Shown in pieces: positions 8,720 through 16,877 of a DNA stretch of 52,212 nucleotides (position 1 is the stretch's first letter; every line of letters begins with the position of its first letter). Origin of the DNA: GCA-2725625 sp964574215 (GTDB taxonomy: Bacteria; Pseudomonadota; Alphaproteobacteria; Rhodospirillales; UBA2165); NCBI GenBank assembly GCA_964574215.1, contig CAZNLR010000038.1, forward strand, positions 1-52,212. The letters run 5' to 3'. Made by a program: the position numbers and the translations under genes. Below the pieces are notes generated by a model. That model saw only the letters and a program-made list of their open reading frames with translations, did not search any database and was not told the DNA's origin.

Positions 8720-11662
8720 ATGTTGAGGGAAAAAAAGACGCGCTTATTGGCGGTTGACGCTTCGGTAAAGTTTGGATCACTGGTAATTGCCACATCAGCG
8801 ATTCTGATCGGTTGGAATCTGATGTCGGAATACCAGCTGGCGATTGAAACGGCGAGAACACTTATCCGTCAGTCGGTTACCATAGCAGAAAAGGAAATAT
8901 CCGGCGGCCTGCGTACGGCCGAACAACTGTTGAAGGAAACAGAGGCCGAAAGTCGGAAAGCCGATCAAAAATACATAGATGGAGCGACCCAATATTTAAA
9001 AACCAAGCTGAAGGTTTTTCCGGAACTCCGCGCAATCGGGTTGTCGACGAGGGAAGGGAAAGTCCGATATTCCAGTTTCAACAACAATAAGGGCTTCGAT
9101 ATATCGTCGCGGCCTTACTACCTCATTCCTAAAGCCGGCGAATCCGACAAGACATATCTCACCGGCCCCACCAAAGTAAGAGACGGTTCTGTCGTCTATT
9201 TTCTTTCCCGGAAAATCGTCAATGATCAGGGTGAATTTCAGGGAGTCGTTGCCGCTTCGTTGTCATCTAAATTTTTCGACCGAGTACTCCGGCAAATTAC
9301 ACCAGAGGGCGAGAATTTTTCCGGCGTAGCCACCTCGGAAGGTAAAATTTTGTGGCGATTCCCAAATCCGGAAAAATTCCTCGGTATATCTATGGCGAAT
9401 GAGCCGGGATTTGTTGCTCACAAGAAAAGCGGCAAACAAATAAGTGACAAAGTTGCCGCCATGCCGAATGCGGCAGAAAATTTGATTTTTTTCATTAACG
9501 TAGAGAAATTTCCCCTTATGGTCGCCAGCGGGCGGGATATGAAAGAAATTATGGCGCCGTGGTGGCAATCTCTCCTTTTTCATGCCATTGCTTTTGCGTT
9601 GGTATGTTTGCTGACCGTCATAATTGTTTGGTCTACGATTGAGCGTGGGAGAGAGCGGCTTCGAGCGCATACTGACCTCAAGGCGTCACAATCGCGGCTG
9701 GCGAACATTCTCGATATCGCACCCGAAGCTGTCATTGCCATCGGTAACGACAAAAATATTCAGCTGTTTAACCAGGGGGCGGAACAAATTTTCGGACATC
9801 GGGCAGAAGATATTCTTGGGAAATCAGTCGGTGTTTTGATGCCCGAAAACATGAGGGAAAGGGCGATTCTGGATATCGATAGCCTAATAAATTCCCGGCT
9901 CGTCAATCGATCTTTCGTCGATCATAGCGATTCCAGAGGTCAGAGAAAAGACGGTGGTGTCTTTCCCACAATTGTTTCAGTGTCAAAATTCGACGACGGG
10001 AATGAATCAATAATTACCTTTGTTATTCAAGATGTTACCGAGCGAAATAAGATAGAGGACGAGTTGCGGAAATCCCGGGAAGAACTTGAAGTCAGAGTTC
10101 GGGAAAGAACCACCGATTTGGAGAACAGCGAGAGACGGGCCAATGCAATTATATCAAGCTCGGGGGAAGGCATAATTACCATCGATGAACATGGAACCAT
10201 CGAGACCTTTAATCCTGCTGCCAGAAAAATGTTTGGCTATGAAATCGAGGAAGCCTTAGGCAAAAACGTTTCAATTCTGATGCCGGAAGATGACCGCCGT
10301 TTGCACAATAGTTATTTAGCCAAGGCGAACACCTACGCCGACCGCGTTATCAACAAATCCAGAGATTTACATGGTCAGCGAAAAAACGGCGAAATATTTC
10401 CCATGGAACTTTTTGTTTCGCCGATGGAAATAGACGACAACCAGAAATTTGTTGGCATTACCAAGGACATCACCGAGCGCAAAACAAATGAAAATGAACT
10501 CAATCTGTCCAGAGAAATGGCTGAACGCTCCAACCGGGCGAAATCCGAATTTTTGTCTTCCATGAGCCATGAATTACGTACGCCGATGAACGCGATAATG
10601 GGTTTCGGGCAACTGCTTCAAAATAATCCCAAAGAGCCGCTTTCAGATAAACAATTGGATCATACGCAACAGATATTAAAAGGCGGCGATCATCTGCTTG
10701 AACTCATCGACCAGGTTCTTGAACTTTCGAAAATCGAGTCCGGTAAGATAAATCTATCAATGGAAAATGTAGCGTCTGCGGATGTTATTGATGAAGGATG
10801 TAAGTTCGTAGAAACTCATGCCGGTGAAAAAAGCATTATAATCAATTTCCGGCGTCCTGAAGCGAACTTACCGATATTGTGGACCGATCGAAGCCGGTTT
10901 CTCCAGATTTTGCTGAACTTGTTTTCCAATGCCATAAAATACAATCGGGTCGGCGGTAAAGTATCGATAACGACGGAGATTCTGGAGACGGGCTTCCTAA
11001 GGGTAAGTGTGACGGACACTGGTTTTGGAATTCCCGAGCATCAGAGAAAAAATTTGTTTGAACCGTTTAACCGGCTTGGCCGTGAAAATGGCGATATTGA
11101 AGGTACGGGCATAGGTTTGACCATCACCCGGGAGATTGTTGATAAGCTAGGCGGAAAATTGGATTTCGAAAGTGAGGAAGGTGTTGGCAGTACATTTTCA
11201 ATTGAACTTCCCATATCAGAATCGCAATCCCTTCCAGACGTCAAGATTAACGGTAACGATTTCGAGATGATGATCGCAAAAGCCGGAAAAATGTCCGGTA
11301 AGCTTTTGTGTGTTGAGGATAATCCAGCAAATCTTCGGCTGATTAAGGATGTAGTTGAGCGAATTCCGGATGTAACTTTGGTGTCAGCCAACAACGCGGA
11401 GATGGGGTTAAAGATGGCGAGGGATCTGCACCCGGATCTAATCTTAATGGATATCAATCTGCCAGGTATGGATGGAATTACTGCCCTACGGAAATTGCGG
11501 CAGGACAAAGAAACAAAGAATATTCCAGTAATCGCAATTAGTGCGGCGGCGATGCCACATGAAATTGAGCTTGGCAACGAAGCAGGTTTTGAGAACTACA
11601 TTACCAAGCCAATAAATATCCCTGAAATGTTGGAATCAATCTGCTCAAATCTAAAAGCCTAG
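8720..11662 (+). CDS. Hybrid sensor histidine kinase/response regulator (dCache-PAS-PAS-HisKA-HATPase-REC)
   Basis: The 980-residue inner-membrane sensor has TM1 at about 18-36, a periplasmic Cache-type domain at about 40-285 (RPYYLIPKAG motif), and TM2 at about 286-306. Two PAS domains follow (about 325-445 and 472-590), joined by a coiled coil. The HisKA H-box is SMSHELRTP with His617. The HATPase domain has LLNLFSNAIKYN, DTGFGIP and GTGIGLTI. The C-terminal receiver has phospho-acceptor Asp911 in LMDINLPGMDG and Lys963. All residues needed for autophosphorylation and internal phosphotransfer are present. No separate Hpt or output regulator is next to it, so the phosphate must go to a distant partner. 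The start is ATG after a GGCGG element. It is divergent from the cyclase and shares its 250-base promoter region. Confidence 0.93.
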   Translation: MLREKKTRLLAVDASVKFGSLVIATSAILIGWNLMSEYQLAIETARTLIRQSVTIAEKEISGGLRTAEQLLKETEAESRKADQKYIDGATQYLKTKLKVFPELRAIGLSTREGKVRYSSFNNNKGFDISSRPYYLIPKAGESDKTYLTGPTKVRDGSVVYFLSRKIVNDQGEFQGVVAASLSSKFFDRVLRQITPEGENFSGVATSEGKILWRFPNPEKFLGISMANEPGFVAHKKSGKQISDKVAAMPNAAENLIFFINVEKFPLMVASGRDMKEIMAPWWQSLLFHAIAFALVCLLTVIIVWSTIERGRERLRAHTDLKASQSRLANILDIAPEAVIAIGNDKNIQLFNQGAEQIFGHRAEDILGKSVGVLMPENMRERAILDIDSLINSRLVNRSFVDHSDSRGQRKDGGVFPTIVSVSKFDDGNESIITFVIQDVTERNKIEDELRKSREELEVRVRERTTDLENSERRANAIISSSGEGIITIDEHGTIETFNPAARKMFGYEIEEALGKNVSILMPEDDRRLHNSYLAKANTYADRVINKSRDLHGQRKNGEIFPMELFVSPMEIDDNQKFVGITKDITERKTNENELNLSREMAERSNRAKSEFLSSMSHELRTPMNAIMGFGQLLQNNPKEPLSDKQLDHTQQILKGGDHLLELIDQVLELSKIESGKINLSMENVASADVIDEGCKFVETHAGEKSIIINFRRPEANLPILWTDRSRFLQILLNLFSNAIKYNRVGGKVSITTEILETGFLRVSVTDTGFGIPEHQRKNLFEPFNRLGRENGDIEGTGIGLTITREIVDKLGGKLDFESEEGVGSTFSIELPISESQSLPDVKINGNDFEMMIAKAGKMSGKLLCVEDNPANLRLIKDVVERIPDVTLVSANNAEMGLKMARDLHPDLILMDINLPGMDGITALRKLRQDKETKNIPVIAISAAAMPHEIELGNEAGFENYITKPINIPEMLESICSNLKA

Positions 11663-11678
11663 GCTTTTTCAATCCCAT

Positions 11679-12650
11679 TTACCGGAAAACGGATCCATTC
11701 CGGCGTTTGCGCCACTCCGCCATTTGCCGCCGGCGCCGTTCTGCGAAACTGGGTTTTTTCTGAGTAATCTCCTGTTTGCGGGAGCGGGAGCGTTTTGCCT
11801 TGTTCATGGCCGCCGTCGCACTCAGATAGTTTTTGTCAAAGCGGCCGCGCCGCCAGGCGTCAATCTGGGTTTCCCGCTTTTCCGGTTTTGCCGCCGTTCT
11901 CTCGGCCGCCAGTCTGGCGCGGAAGCGTGAATTGAGAACCGCCAATTGCGCCCGCCGGGAGGCCGGGTCCGAATAGGCCGGATCGGGCGACCACTTAAAC
12001 CCCGATCCCCGGATGGAGAGTTTGCTGACCTTTTGCCAGATGCCGAGAACCTTGTTCAGGTAAGGTTGATTTCTCACCGGATTGGTCGAGTGATAGTTGG
12101 CGGCGGCTTGCGGCCACGATTGGGTGGAGGCGTGGAGCCCTTTAAGGAATCGCGAGGCGTAATTGACGTTGGCTGCCGGCTCGAAGGCTTCGTTGAGGTT
12201 CTCGAAAGCGTTGGGATGGTAGTGGAGATTGATCTGCATGCAACCGACATCGATGTTTTTGACGCCTTCCGCCTGCAATTTCTTCACTTCTTCCATGGCG
12301 GCGGCTTTGGTCGGCAAATATCGCCCCGTTCCCTTGGCTGTAACCGTCCAGGGCCAGGCAAACATTGCCGCCCTTTGATCGTCCCAGCGGCCCGATTCGG
12401 CCAGGGATATGGAGGTCAGAAGAAATCCGGGAATACCTAAGGCCCTTTCGTGGGCAGTGGTTTGCGCCTGACATAAATTACGTTGAAAATCTAGAGGCTT
12501 AACCTCTTGTTTTTCATTTGTTTTTGCGGATATCGCCGGATTTAAGGGCAGGGCGAGCGCGCCCAGGAGTAAGATTCCTCGAAACGCGCCCGCTATTTGT
12601 GACGTCGCCCAACAGGGTTTTTTTACGACTATTTTCTTGGCCAAAAACAT
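11679..12650 (-). CDS. Lytic transglycosylase (SLT domain)
   Basis: A periplasmic enzyme cleaving the glycan strand of peptidoglycan. The N-terminus carries a basic start and a hydrophobic segment (about residues 20-40), consistent with export. The SLT domain (about 70-200) has the catalytic-Glu motif SISLAESGRW, the W-P-W-T segment, the GCMQINLHYHP substrate-groove motif and YASRFLKGL. The C-terminal ~100 residues are very basic (Arg/Lys-rich), typical of wall-binding or disordered tails. I chose the ATG at 12650, because AGGA is 8 bases upstream. The ATG at 12659 has AGG directly against it. A perfect sigma-54 promoter lies about 60-80 bases upstream, so expression probably depends on RpoN, as for many flagellar or nitrogen genes. 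Confidence 0.85.
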   Translation of the reverse strand: MFLAKKIVVKKPCWATSQIAGAFRGILLLGALALPLNPAISAKTNEKQEVKPLDFQRNLCQAQTTAHERALGIPGFLLTSISLAESGRWDDQRAAMFAWPWTVTAKGTGRYLPTKAAAMEEVKKLQAEGVKNIDVGCMQINLHYHPNAFENLNEAFEPAANVNYASRFLKGLHASTQSWPQAAANYHSTNPVRNQPYLNKVLGIWQKVSKLSIRGSGFKWSPDPAYSDPASRRAQLAVLNSRFRARLAAERTAAKPEKRETQIDAWRRGRFDKNYLSATAAMNKAKRSRSRKQEITQKKPSFAERRRRQMAEWRKRRNGSVFR

Positions 12651-12712
12651 GTTTGGCATCCTATTTTCCCGTTCTATAAAAGCGGCCTTTTTGGCCTTAT
12701 GCCCTTTATAAA

Positions 12713-12729
12713 AGCAACAGCCGTGCCAA
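12713..12729 (-). promoter_or_regulatory. Sigma-54 (RpoN) promoter of the lytic transglycosylase gene
   Basis: Read on the minus strand the sequence is TTGGCACGGCTGTTGCT. It matches the -24/-12 consensus TGGCAC-N5-TTGC without mismatch, with the GG and GC doublets 10 bases apart. It points at the transglycosylase gene and leaves a leader of about 50 bases. The same motif occurs at the dctP promoter at 32249-32265. The activator is unknown. Confidence 0.8.
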
Positions 12730-12779
12730 ATCGGCCTTTAGAGCGGAAAATTAGGAAAAATAGATGATTTTTCTTTTGC

Positions 12780-13748
12780 TTACAGTGGCTTACACATAAC
12801 AGGCCAAATCAGGCGTGTTTCCGCCGGGACGATTCCGCCATCGGTCCTTTTGTAGGGAATCACCGGTCTTTTCTGCCCGGCCGGCAAATCCCGGACCGCA
12901 TGATTATCGTAAACCTTGGCATCCTTCATCAGATAAAGGGCCATGGGATCAAAATAGTGAACGCCCTTGGGCGATACTTTGATTTTCTCCGATTTATATT
13001 CGCCGGACTCGGATATATAGATGGAGAGGTGAAGGTGGGGATAGCCTTCGTTGCCGAAATGTCCACCTGTTGTGCCGGTTTTGCCGGAAAGGCCGACGAT
13101 CTGACCCATTTTGACCCGGTCCCCCACATTGAGGTCCGGCAGGTCACGGAAATGTTTGTATTTGGAGTAGATGTAAACCGGCAGGCCCGTGTCATCGGGG
13201 GTGTGAAGGATGTAGATCTGGTTGCCAACCAACACCGGGCCGGAAAATTTATGAACGACCTCACCGTCGGCCAACGCAACCAAGGGCGTTCCTTCCGGCA
13301 GGGAAATATCGAATCCTTCGTGGTAGCCCTGATAAAACCGGGGCGTGCGGGTGCTGCCGTCATAACGGGTCTGATCGCCGAAAAAGGATTTTACCTCCGG
13401 GCATTTCGCGTCGGTGGGATAGACCGGATTCACGCCGGTGTTGAACAGCCCGGCCTTTTCCTGGATGTGGCGGGGCATGCGGGGATGCAAACTTTCAGAA
13501 TTTTCGGCCGCTGCGCCCTTTTGCTCCCGGGGCGCGCTCTCCGGCTTGTTCATTTGCCCCATTCGTTCCTGAATGAATGCGCGCCGCTCCTGCCGGCTCA
13601 TCGATTTGAATTCACGCCGTTCCTGGGGGGACAAATTTTGAATAATCGCCCGTGCGCCCGGACCCATGCCCCCGCCCATTTGAGCCTGCGTGTTAGGCGA
13701 AAAAACCAACAGAACGAAATAAAATAAAATCGAAATCGAAAATTTCAT
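12780..13748 (-). CDS. M23 (LytM-type) metallopeptidase family protein, exported
   Basis: The 322-residue protein has an N-terminal signal peptide (MKFSISILFYFVLLVF, cleavage near NTQA). A Gln/Glu/Arg-rich helical segment with a repeated QERR motif (about 35-70) follows, then an M23 fold. The Zn-site signature HEGFDISLPEG and the second motif PHLHLSIYIS are present, with ALADGEVVHKF between. M23 enzymes cut peptide cross-links of peptidoglycan, or act as non-catalytic activators when ligands are lost. Both motifs appear intact here. The start is strongly supported by GGGAGGGG just upstream. It follows the N-formylglutamate amidohydrolase gene by 28 bases, and the transglycosylase follows after 129 bases with its own sigma-54 promoter. 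Confidence 0.88.
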   Translation of the reverse strand: MKFSISILFYFVLLVFSPNTQAQMGGGMGPGARAIIQNLSPQERREFKSMSRQERRAFIQERMGQMNKPESAPREQKGAAAENSESLHPRMPRHIQEKAGLFNTGVNPVYPTDAKCPEVKSFFGDQTRYDGSTRTPRFYQGYHEGFDISLPEGTPLVALADGEVVHKFSGPVLVGNQIYILHTPDDTGLPVYIYSKYKHFRDLPDLNVGDRVKMGQIVGLSGKTGTTGGHFGNEGYPHLHLSIYISESGEYKSEKIKVSPKGVHYFDPMALYLMKDAKVYDNHAVRDLPAGQKRPVIPYKRTDGGIVPAETRLIWPVMCKPL

Positions 13749-13776
13749 TTTACCCCTCCCAATTTTGCTAAGTTCG

Positions 13777-14676
13777 TCAGAATGAAAATGGCACCGCCGT
13801 TAGTTTTTCCACGAAAAGGCTCAAATCCTCCACCAGACAATCGAAGCCTGGTTTTGGTGTGATAGATACCTCGTCCATATAAATGGCCCGGTTGATCTCG
13901 ATCTGCAGCGCGTGCACTTGGTTATCCGGATCACCGTAATGGCGGGTGGTGAAACCGCCGGAATAGGGATGATTGCGGCGCACGCCGTAGCCCAACTCCG
14001 TCAGGCTGGCATCGACAAAATTTATCAGCGCCTGGGGACAGGTTTCGCCGTATCCGTTGCCGAGAATAAAATCCACCCGTTGATTACCCCGGTCATTGTC
14101 CATCGGTCCGCCGATTGACGGCATGGAATGGCAATCGATCAGGATGCATTTGCCGAAACTGTTTTTCGTTTCCTCAATAAGTTCCCCAAGTGCCTGGTGA
14201 TAAGGCCGATAATTCTCGTCAATCCGTCGGGTGGCTTCGGCAAAGGTCAGTTTTTGCCGGTAAATATTTTCGCCGTTGGTCACCACCTTGGCGACGGTGC
14301 CGAGACCGGCCTGGACTCTGGGACTTTTTATATTGACGTGATCCGGCAGCTCGTCCTCGAACATCGTCGGATCGAGTTCAAAGGCCTCCCGATTGGGATC
14401 CACATAAGCGCGGGGGAAATTGGCTTTGATCAAAGGCGCGCCAAAACCAGGCACGCAGCTATACAATTGATCGACGAAACTGTCTTCGGAACGGCGAAGC
14501 GAAACCGGGTCCAGCCTGGACGCCGTGACGAATTCTTCCGGATAATCGCAACCGCTATGGGGCGACGCAAAAACGAAAGGTACGGATTGCACGCCAGGTC
14601 CCAGGACTTCAAAGGGCGGCTTTTTAACCGACACATTCGAGGTTGGCGCGCGTTTATTGACGGTGAAATCGTCCAA
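13777..14676 (-). CDS. N-formylglutamate amidohydrolase family protein
   Basis: The FGase family (PF05013) hydrolyses N-formyl-L-glutamate to formate and glutamate, the last step of one histidine-degradation route, though many members have unknown substrates. The 299-residue protein shows FVFASPHSGCDYPEEF, NFPRAYVDPNREAFELDP, LIDCHSMPS and LQIEINRAIYMDE, all characteristic of the family. The start codon is TTG, preceded by AAGGAG at good spacing, which settles the start despite the rare codon. No hut gene is nearby. Instead it is followed by cell-wall hydrolase genes, so a role outside histidine degradation is possible. A perfect 17-bp odd palindrome lies immediately upstream of its ribosome-binding site. 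Confidence 0.88.
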   Translation of the reverse strand: MDDFTVNKRAPTSNVSVKKPPFEVLGPGVQSVPFVFASPHSGCDYPEEFVTASRLDPVSLRRSEDSFVDQLYSCVPGFGAPLIKANFPRAYVDPNREAFELDPTMFEDELPDHVNIKSPRVQAGLGTVAKVVTNGENIYRQKLTFAEATRRIDENYRPYHQALGELIEETKNSFGKCILIDCHSMPSIGGPMDNDRGNQRVDFILGNGYGETCPQALINFVDASLTELGYGVRRNHPYSGGFTTRHYGDPDNQVHALQIEINRAIYMDEVSITPKPGFDCLVEDLSLFVEKLTAVPFSF

Positions 14677-14693
14677 AGATTACTCCTTCACAC

Positions 14694-14710
14694 CGGACAT
14701 CGGATGTCCG
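14694..14710. promoter_or_regulatory. Perfect 8-1-8 palindrome before the amidohydrolase gene (candidate operator)
   Basis: CGGACATC G GATGTCCG is a perfect inverted repeat ending about 18 bases before the TTG start and just upstream of the Shine-Dalgarno. A one-base centre suits a DNA-binding dimer better than an RNA loop. No regulator gene is adjacent. Confidence 0.5.
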
Positions 14711-14831
14711 CCTTTCATTATTAAATGGGACCGTCTAATTGGGCAACAAGTGAAATCGGTTGATTTTTTCATCGAAGCCCCGTTTTTCCAATCGGATGCT
14801 TGCACATTCGGTAGAATTTAATATAAACGCC

Positions 14832-14860
14832 TTCCTCGAAAGACGTGATCGCCCTATAAT
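14832..14860 (+). promoter_or_regulatory. Probable sigma-70 promoter of tRNA-Val
   Basis: A perfect TATAAT at 14855-14860 lies 27 bases before the mature tRNA 5' end. A weak -35 (TTCCTC) is 17 bases upstream. The predicted start gives a leader of about 20 bases, typical for a single tRNA gene. Confidence 0.55.
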
Positions 14861-14887
14861 TCGAAAGAAGATTACGAAACGAAATTC

Positions 14888-14962
14888 GGGCGCGTAGCTC
14901 AGCGGGAGAGCACCTCGGTGACATCGAGGGGGTCGTAGGTTCAAACCCTACCGCGCCCACCA
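14888..14962 (+). tRNA. tRNA-Val (anticodon GAC)
   Basis: Cloverleaf with a 7-bp acceptor stem (GGGCGCG / CGCGCCC), D-stem GCTC/GAGC, anticodon stem CCTCG/CGAGG with loop GTGACAT (anticodon GAC, reads GUC/GUU valine codons), and T-arm GTAGG-TTCAAAC-CCTAC. The discriminator A and the CCA end are encoded. An intrinsic terminator follows directly. It stands alone, not in a tRNA cluster. Confidence 0.96.
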
Positions 14963-14969
14963 TGAAAAC

Positions 14970-14995
14970 CCCGGCCCTAAAGGCCGGGTTTTTCT
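14970..14995 (+). terminator. Rho-independent terminator of tRNA-Val
   Basis: Perfect 7-bp stem CCCGGCC / GGCCGGG with a 5-base loop, then a run of five T. It starts 7 bases after the tRNA CCA end. Confidence 0.92.
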
Positions 14996-15099
14996 TTGGG
15001 CACGGTTTAATTTATATGTCAGCGCACCAATTATCACGGCGCGTGCTGAGCCTCGGGAATTCCAAGATCATTGACTAGTAGGTCAAGCAAATTCATTGC

Positions 15100-15867
15100 T
15101 CACTGATTGAAGAAGTCTTTCATTCCTGCCTGGGCCTCCGACGATTCCCAACGATCTGCCAGTTTTTCCGCGCTCCAGGAGATAAGATTTTCCTGTGGGT
15201 GGCGTGCGAGGTGGCAGCAGAGGCTTTTTGCGTCAGCGACCGCGCCTGGCGCACATTTGAGAAACCAAAGCACCTCTTCTTCAATTGCGCGGTCCAGATC
15301 TTCAATTGAATTAGTTCTCGACACCAGACCCAAATGCTTCGCTTCATTTGCGTCGAAGGGTCGGGCGTTAAAAAAAATCTGTCGTGTCGCGCCCTCGCCC
15401 AGGCGGCGCACTACATAGGGACCGATGGTTGCCGGGATCAGCCCTAGTTTGGTTTCGGTCAAGGCGAAGCGTGCCGTCTCTGCGGCAATCACGATATCGC
15501 AAATGGCCATCAAGCCGACACCGCCGCCATAGGCCGGACCGTGGACCCGCCCGATCAGCGGTTTGGGTAAATTGTCCAGATCCCTAAGCATATAAGCCAA
15601 CTCGGAGGTCTCGGCAATTTTGCCGGCCCGGTCTTTTTTTGCTTGTTCCTGCATCCAGCCGAGATCGCCTCCGGCGCAGAAACTTTTTCCCTCTCCGGCG
15701 AGTACGACCACCCTTGCAGTGGAATCTTTCGCCAATTGATTGGCGGCTTGCCGCAACTCAGCGATGAGAGCGGCGTTAAAGGCGTTGTGCTTTTCAGCTC
15801 GGCAAAGTGTGAGAACGGCGACCCCACGGTCATCCTGTTCAATACGAAGGTTTTTGAAATTACTCAT
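15100..15867 (-). CDS. Enoyl-CoA hydratase/isomerase family, methylglutaconyl-CoA hydratase (LiuC)-like
   Basis: A 255-residue crotonase-fold protein. The oxyanion-hole segments are SFCAGGDLGWM and GPAYGGGVGLMAICD. The first classical crotonase Glu (in GGGCEL) is replaced by Gly, while the second is kept in LTETKLGLIPATIG. From family knowledge, GGGVGL together with KLGLIPATIGPYV is the LiuC/methylglutaconyl-CoA hydratase pattern, so hydration of a branched unsaturated dicarboxylyl-CoA is likely. Its ATG overlaps the TGA of the lyase gene (ATGA), so the two are translationally coupled. The usual leucine-pathway partners (LiuA, LiuB, LiuD) are absent. The divergent transport and CoA-transferase genes instead suggest that an imported acid feeds this step. 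Confidence 0.88.
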   Translation of the reverse strand: MSNFKNLRIEQDDRGVAVLTLCRAEKHNAFNAALIAELRQAANQLAKDSTARVVVLAGEGKSFCAGGDLGWMQEQAKKDRAGKIAETSELAYMLRDLDNLPKPLIGRVHGPAYGGGVGLMAICDIVIAAETARFALTETKLGLIPATIGPYVVRRLGEGATRQIFFNARPFDANEAKHLGLVSRTNSIEDLDRAIEEEVLWFLKCAPGAVADAKSLCCHLARHPQENLISWSAEKLADRWESSEAQAGMKDFFNQ

Positions 15868-16739
15868 TGGCGGCCCTCCTTTAGGCGCTCGGAAAAAATT
15901 TTCGCGTTATTCAATTTTTCTCTATCGATTCCGGTTTCCATGCCTAGATCAGCCATAAGACCAACGACTTTTTCCGTTGCCGCATTGCCGGGCGCACCGG
16001 GCGCATAGGGGCACCCGCCAAGTCCACCAATGGAAGTGTCGAATGTTCTCAATCCCATATCCAAGCTAGCCTTGATATTGTCGGCCGCCCGTCCACCGGT
16101 ATCATGAAAATGCCCTGCCAGATGGATTGCGGGCACGACTGTTATAACAGCGCCCAGCATTTCGATTACTGTATCCGGTACTCCGGCGCCAATGGTGTCG
16201 CCCAGAGATACTTCGTAGCATCCCATTGATATGAGAGCCTCAGCCACCCGCGCCACCTGATCGGGCGCGATAGCTCCGTCAAAGGGGCAGGCGATGACAC
16301 ACGAAATATAGCCGCGAACTGGCATGTCATCCGCCTTGGCCGCCTCAATGACGGGACTGAAGCGCTCCAGGCTTTCAGAAATCGAGCAATTTATGTTTTT
16401 TTGGCTGAAGGTTTCAGATGCGGCAGCGAATATGGCCACTTCACTCGCGCCGGCATCCCGCGCCCTCTCATATCCCATCAGATTAGGCGTTAGCGCCGCA
16501 TAGCTAATATCTGGCTTTCGGCTGATGGTTTCGAATACATCCTTGGCGTCCGCCAATTGAGGCACCCATTTCGGGGAAACAAAACTGGTGACTTCAATTT
16601 TGGTCAGGCCGGTGTCCGACAATAAATCGATCAAGCGAACCTTGTCGGACGTATCGATGAACACCGTTTCATTTTGCAGGCCATCGCGGGGACCGACTTC
16701 AAACAGGTGAATTTGATCGGAGATCGACCGATGATTCAT
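15864..16739 (-). CDS. Hydroxymethylglutaryl-CoA lyase family protein
   Basis: A DRE-TIM metallolyase of about 291 residues, cleaving 3-hydroxy-3-methylglutaryl-CoA (or a close analogue such as citramalyl-CoA) to acetyl-CoA and a keto acid. Key elements are EVGPRDGLQNE (catalytic Arg-Asp), EVTSFVSPKWVPQLAD, the metal-binding AGHFHDTGG, the active-site Cys loop GGLGGCPYAPGAPGN and the Asn ligand after it. All catalytic residues known for HMG-CoA lyase are visible. I chose the ATG at 16739, which has an upstream GAGG. A TTG at 16787 would add 16 residues with no ribosome-binding site. It heads the leftward arm of a divergent cluster and is coupled to the hydratase gene by a 4-base overlap. Confidence 0.93.
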   Translation of the reverse strand: MNHRSISDQIHLFEVGPRDGLQNETVFIDTSDKVRLIDLLSDTGLTKIEVTSFVSPKWVPQLADAKDVFETISRKPDISYAALTPNLMGYERARDAGASEVAIFAAASETFSQKNINCSISESLERFSPVIEAAKADDMPVRGYISCVIACPFDGAIAPDQVARVAEALISMGCYEVSLGDTIGAGVPDTVIEMLGAVITVVPAIHLAGHFHDTGGRAADNIKASLDMGLRTFDTSIGGLGGCPYAPGAPGNAATEKVVGLMADLGMETGIDREKLNNAKIFSERLKEGRQ

Positions 16740-16811
16740 GGTTTCAAGCAACCTCGAATAATTTTTATCAAATTTCTTATTGCGCAATTTTTATTTCTAT
16801 GCAATCATTTT

Positions 16812-16836
16812 TGAAATAACGTTTCATTATATGAAA
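16812..16836. promoter_or_regulatory. Three helically phased TGAAA/TTTCA half-sites (candidate operator)
   Basis: TGAAA at 16812, TTTCA at 16822 and TGAAA at 16832 start exactly 10 bases apart, on alternating strands. The last two form the perfect palindrome TTTCAT-TAT-ATGAAA (16822-16836). The site is in the gap between the divergent lyase and TRAP genes, so one bound protein could control both arms. The IclR-family regulator encoded at 20353 is the obvious candidate. Confidence 0.55.
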
Positions 16837-16877
16837 TGATCAACTTTACTCAAACAGGGCTTCTTAAGGAGATTGTT

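Noticed and set aside
12900..13727. Long rightward frame (275 codons) over the M23 gene
   Set aside because: Shadow of the M23 peptidase, which has a signal peptide, both Zn motifs and a strong ribosome-binding site on the other strand.
14769..14963. Leftward frame starting MVGAVGFEPTT over the tRNA
   Set aside because: It is antisense to tRNA-Val. This GAVGFEPTTP string is a well-known false protein prediction made by reading the opposite strand of tRNA genes.
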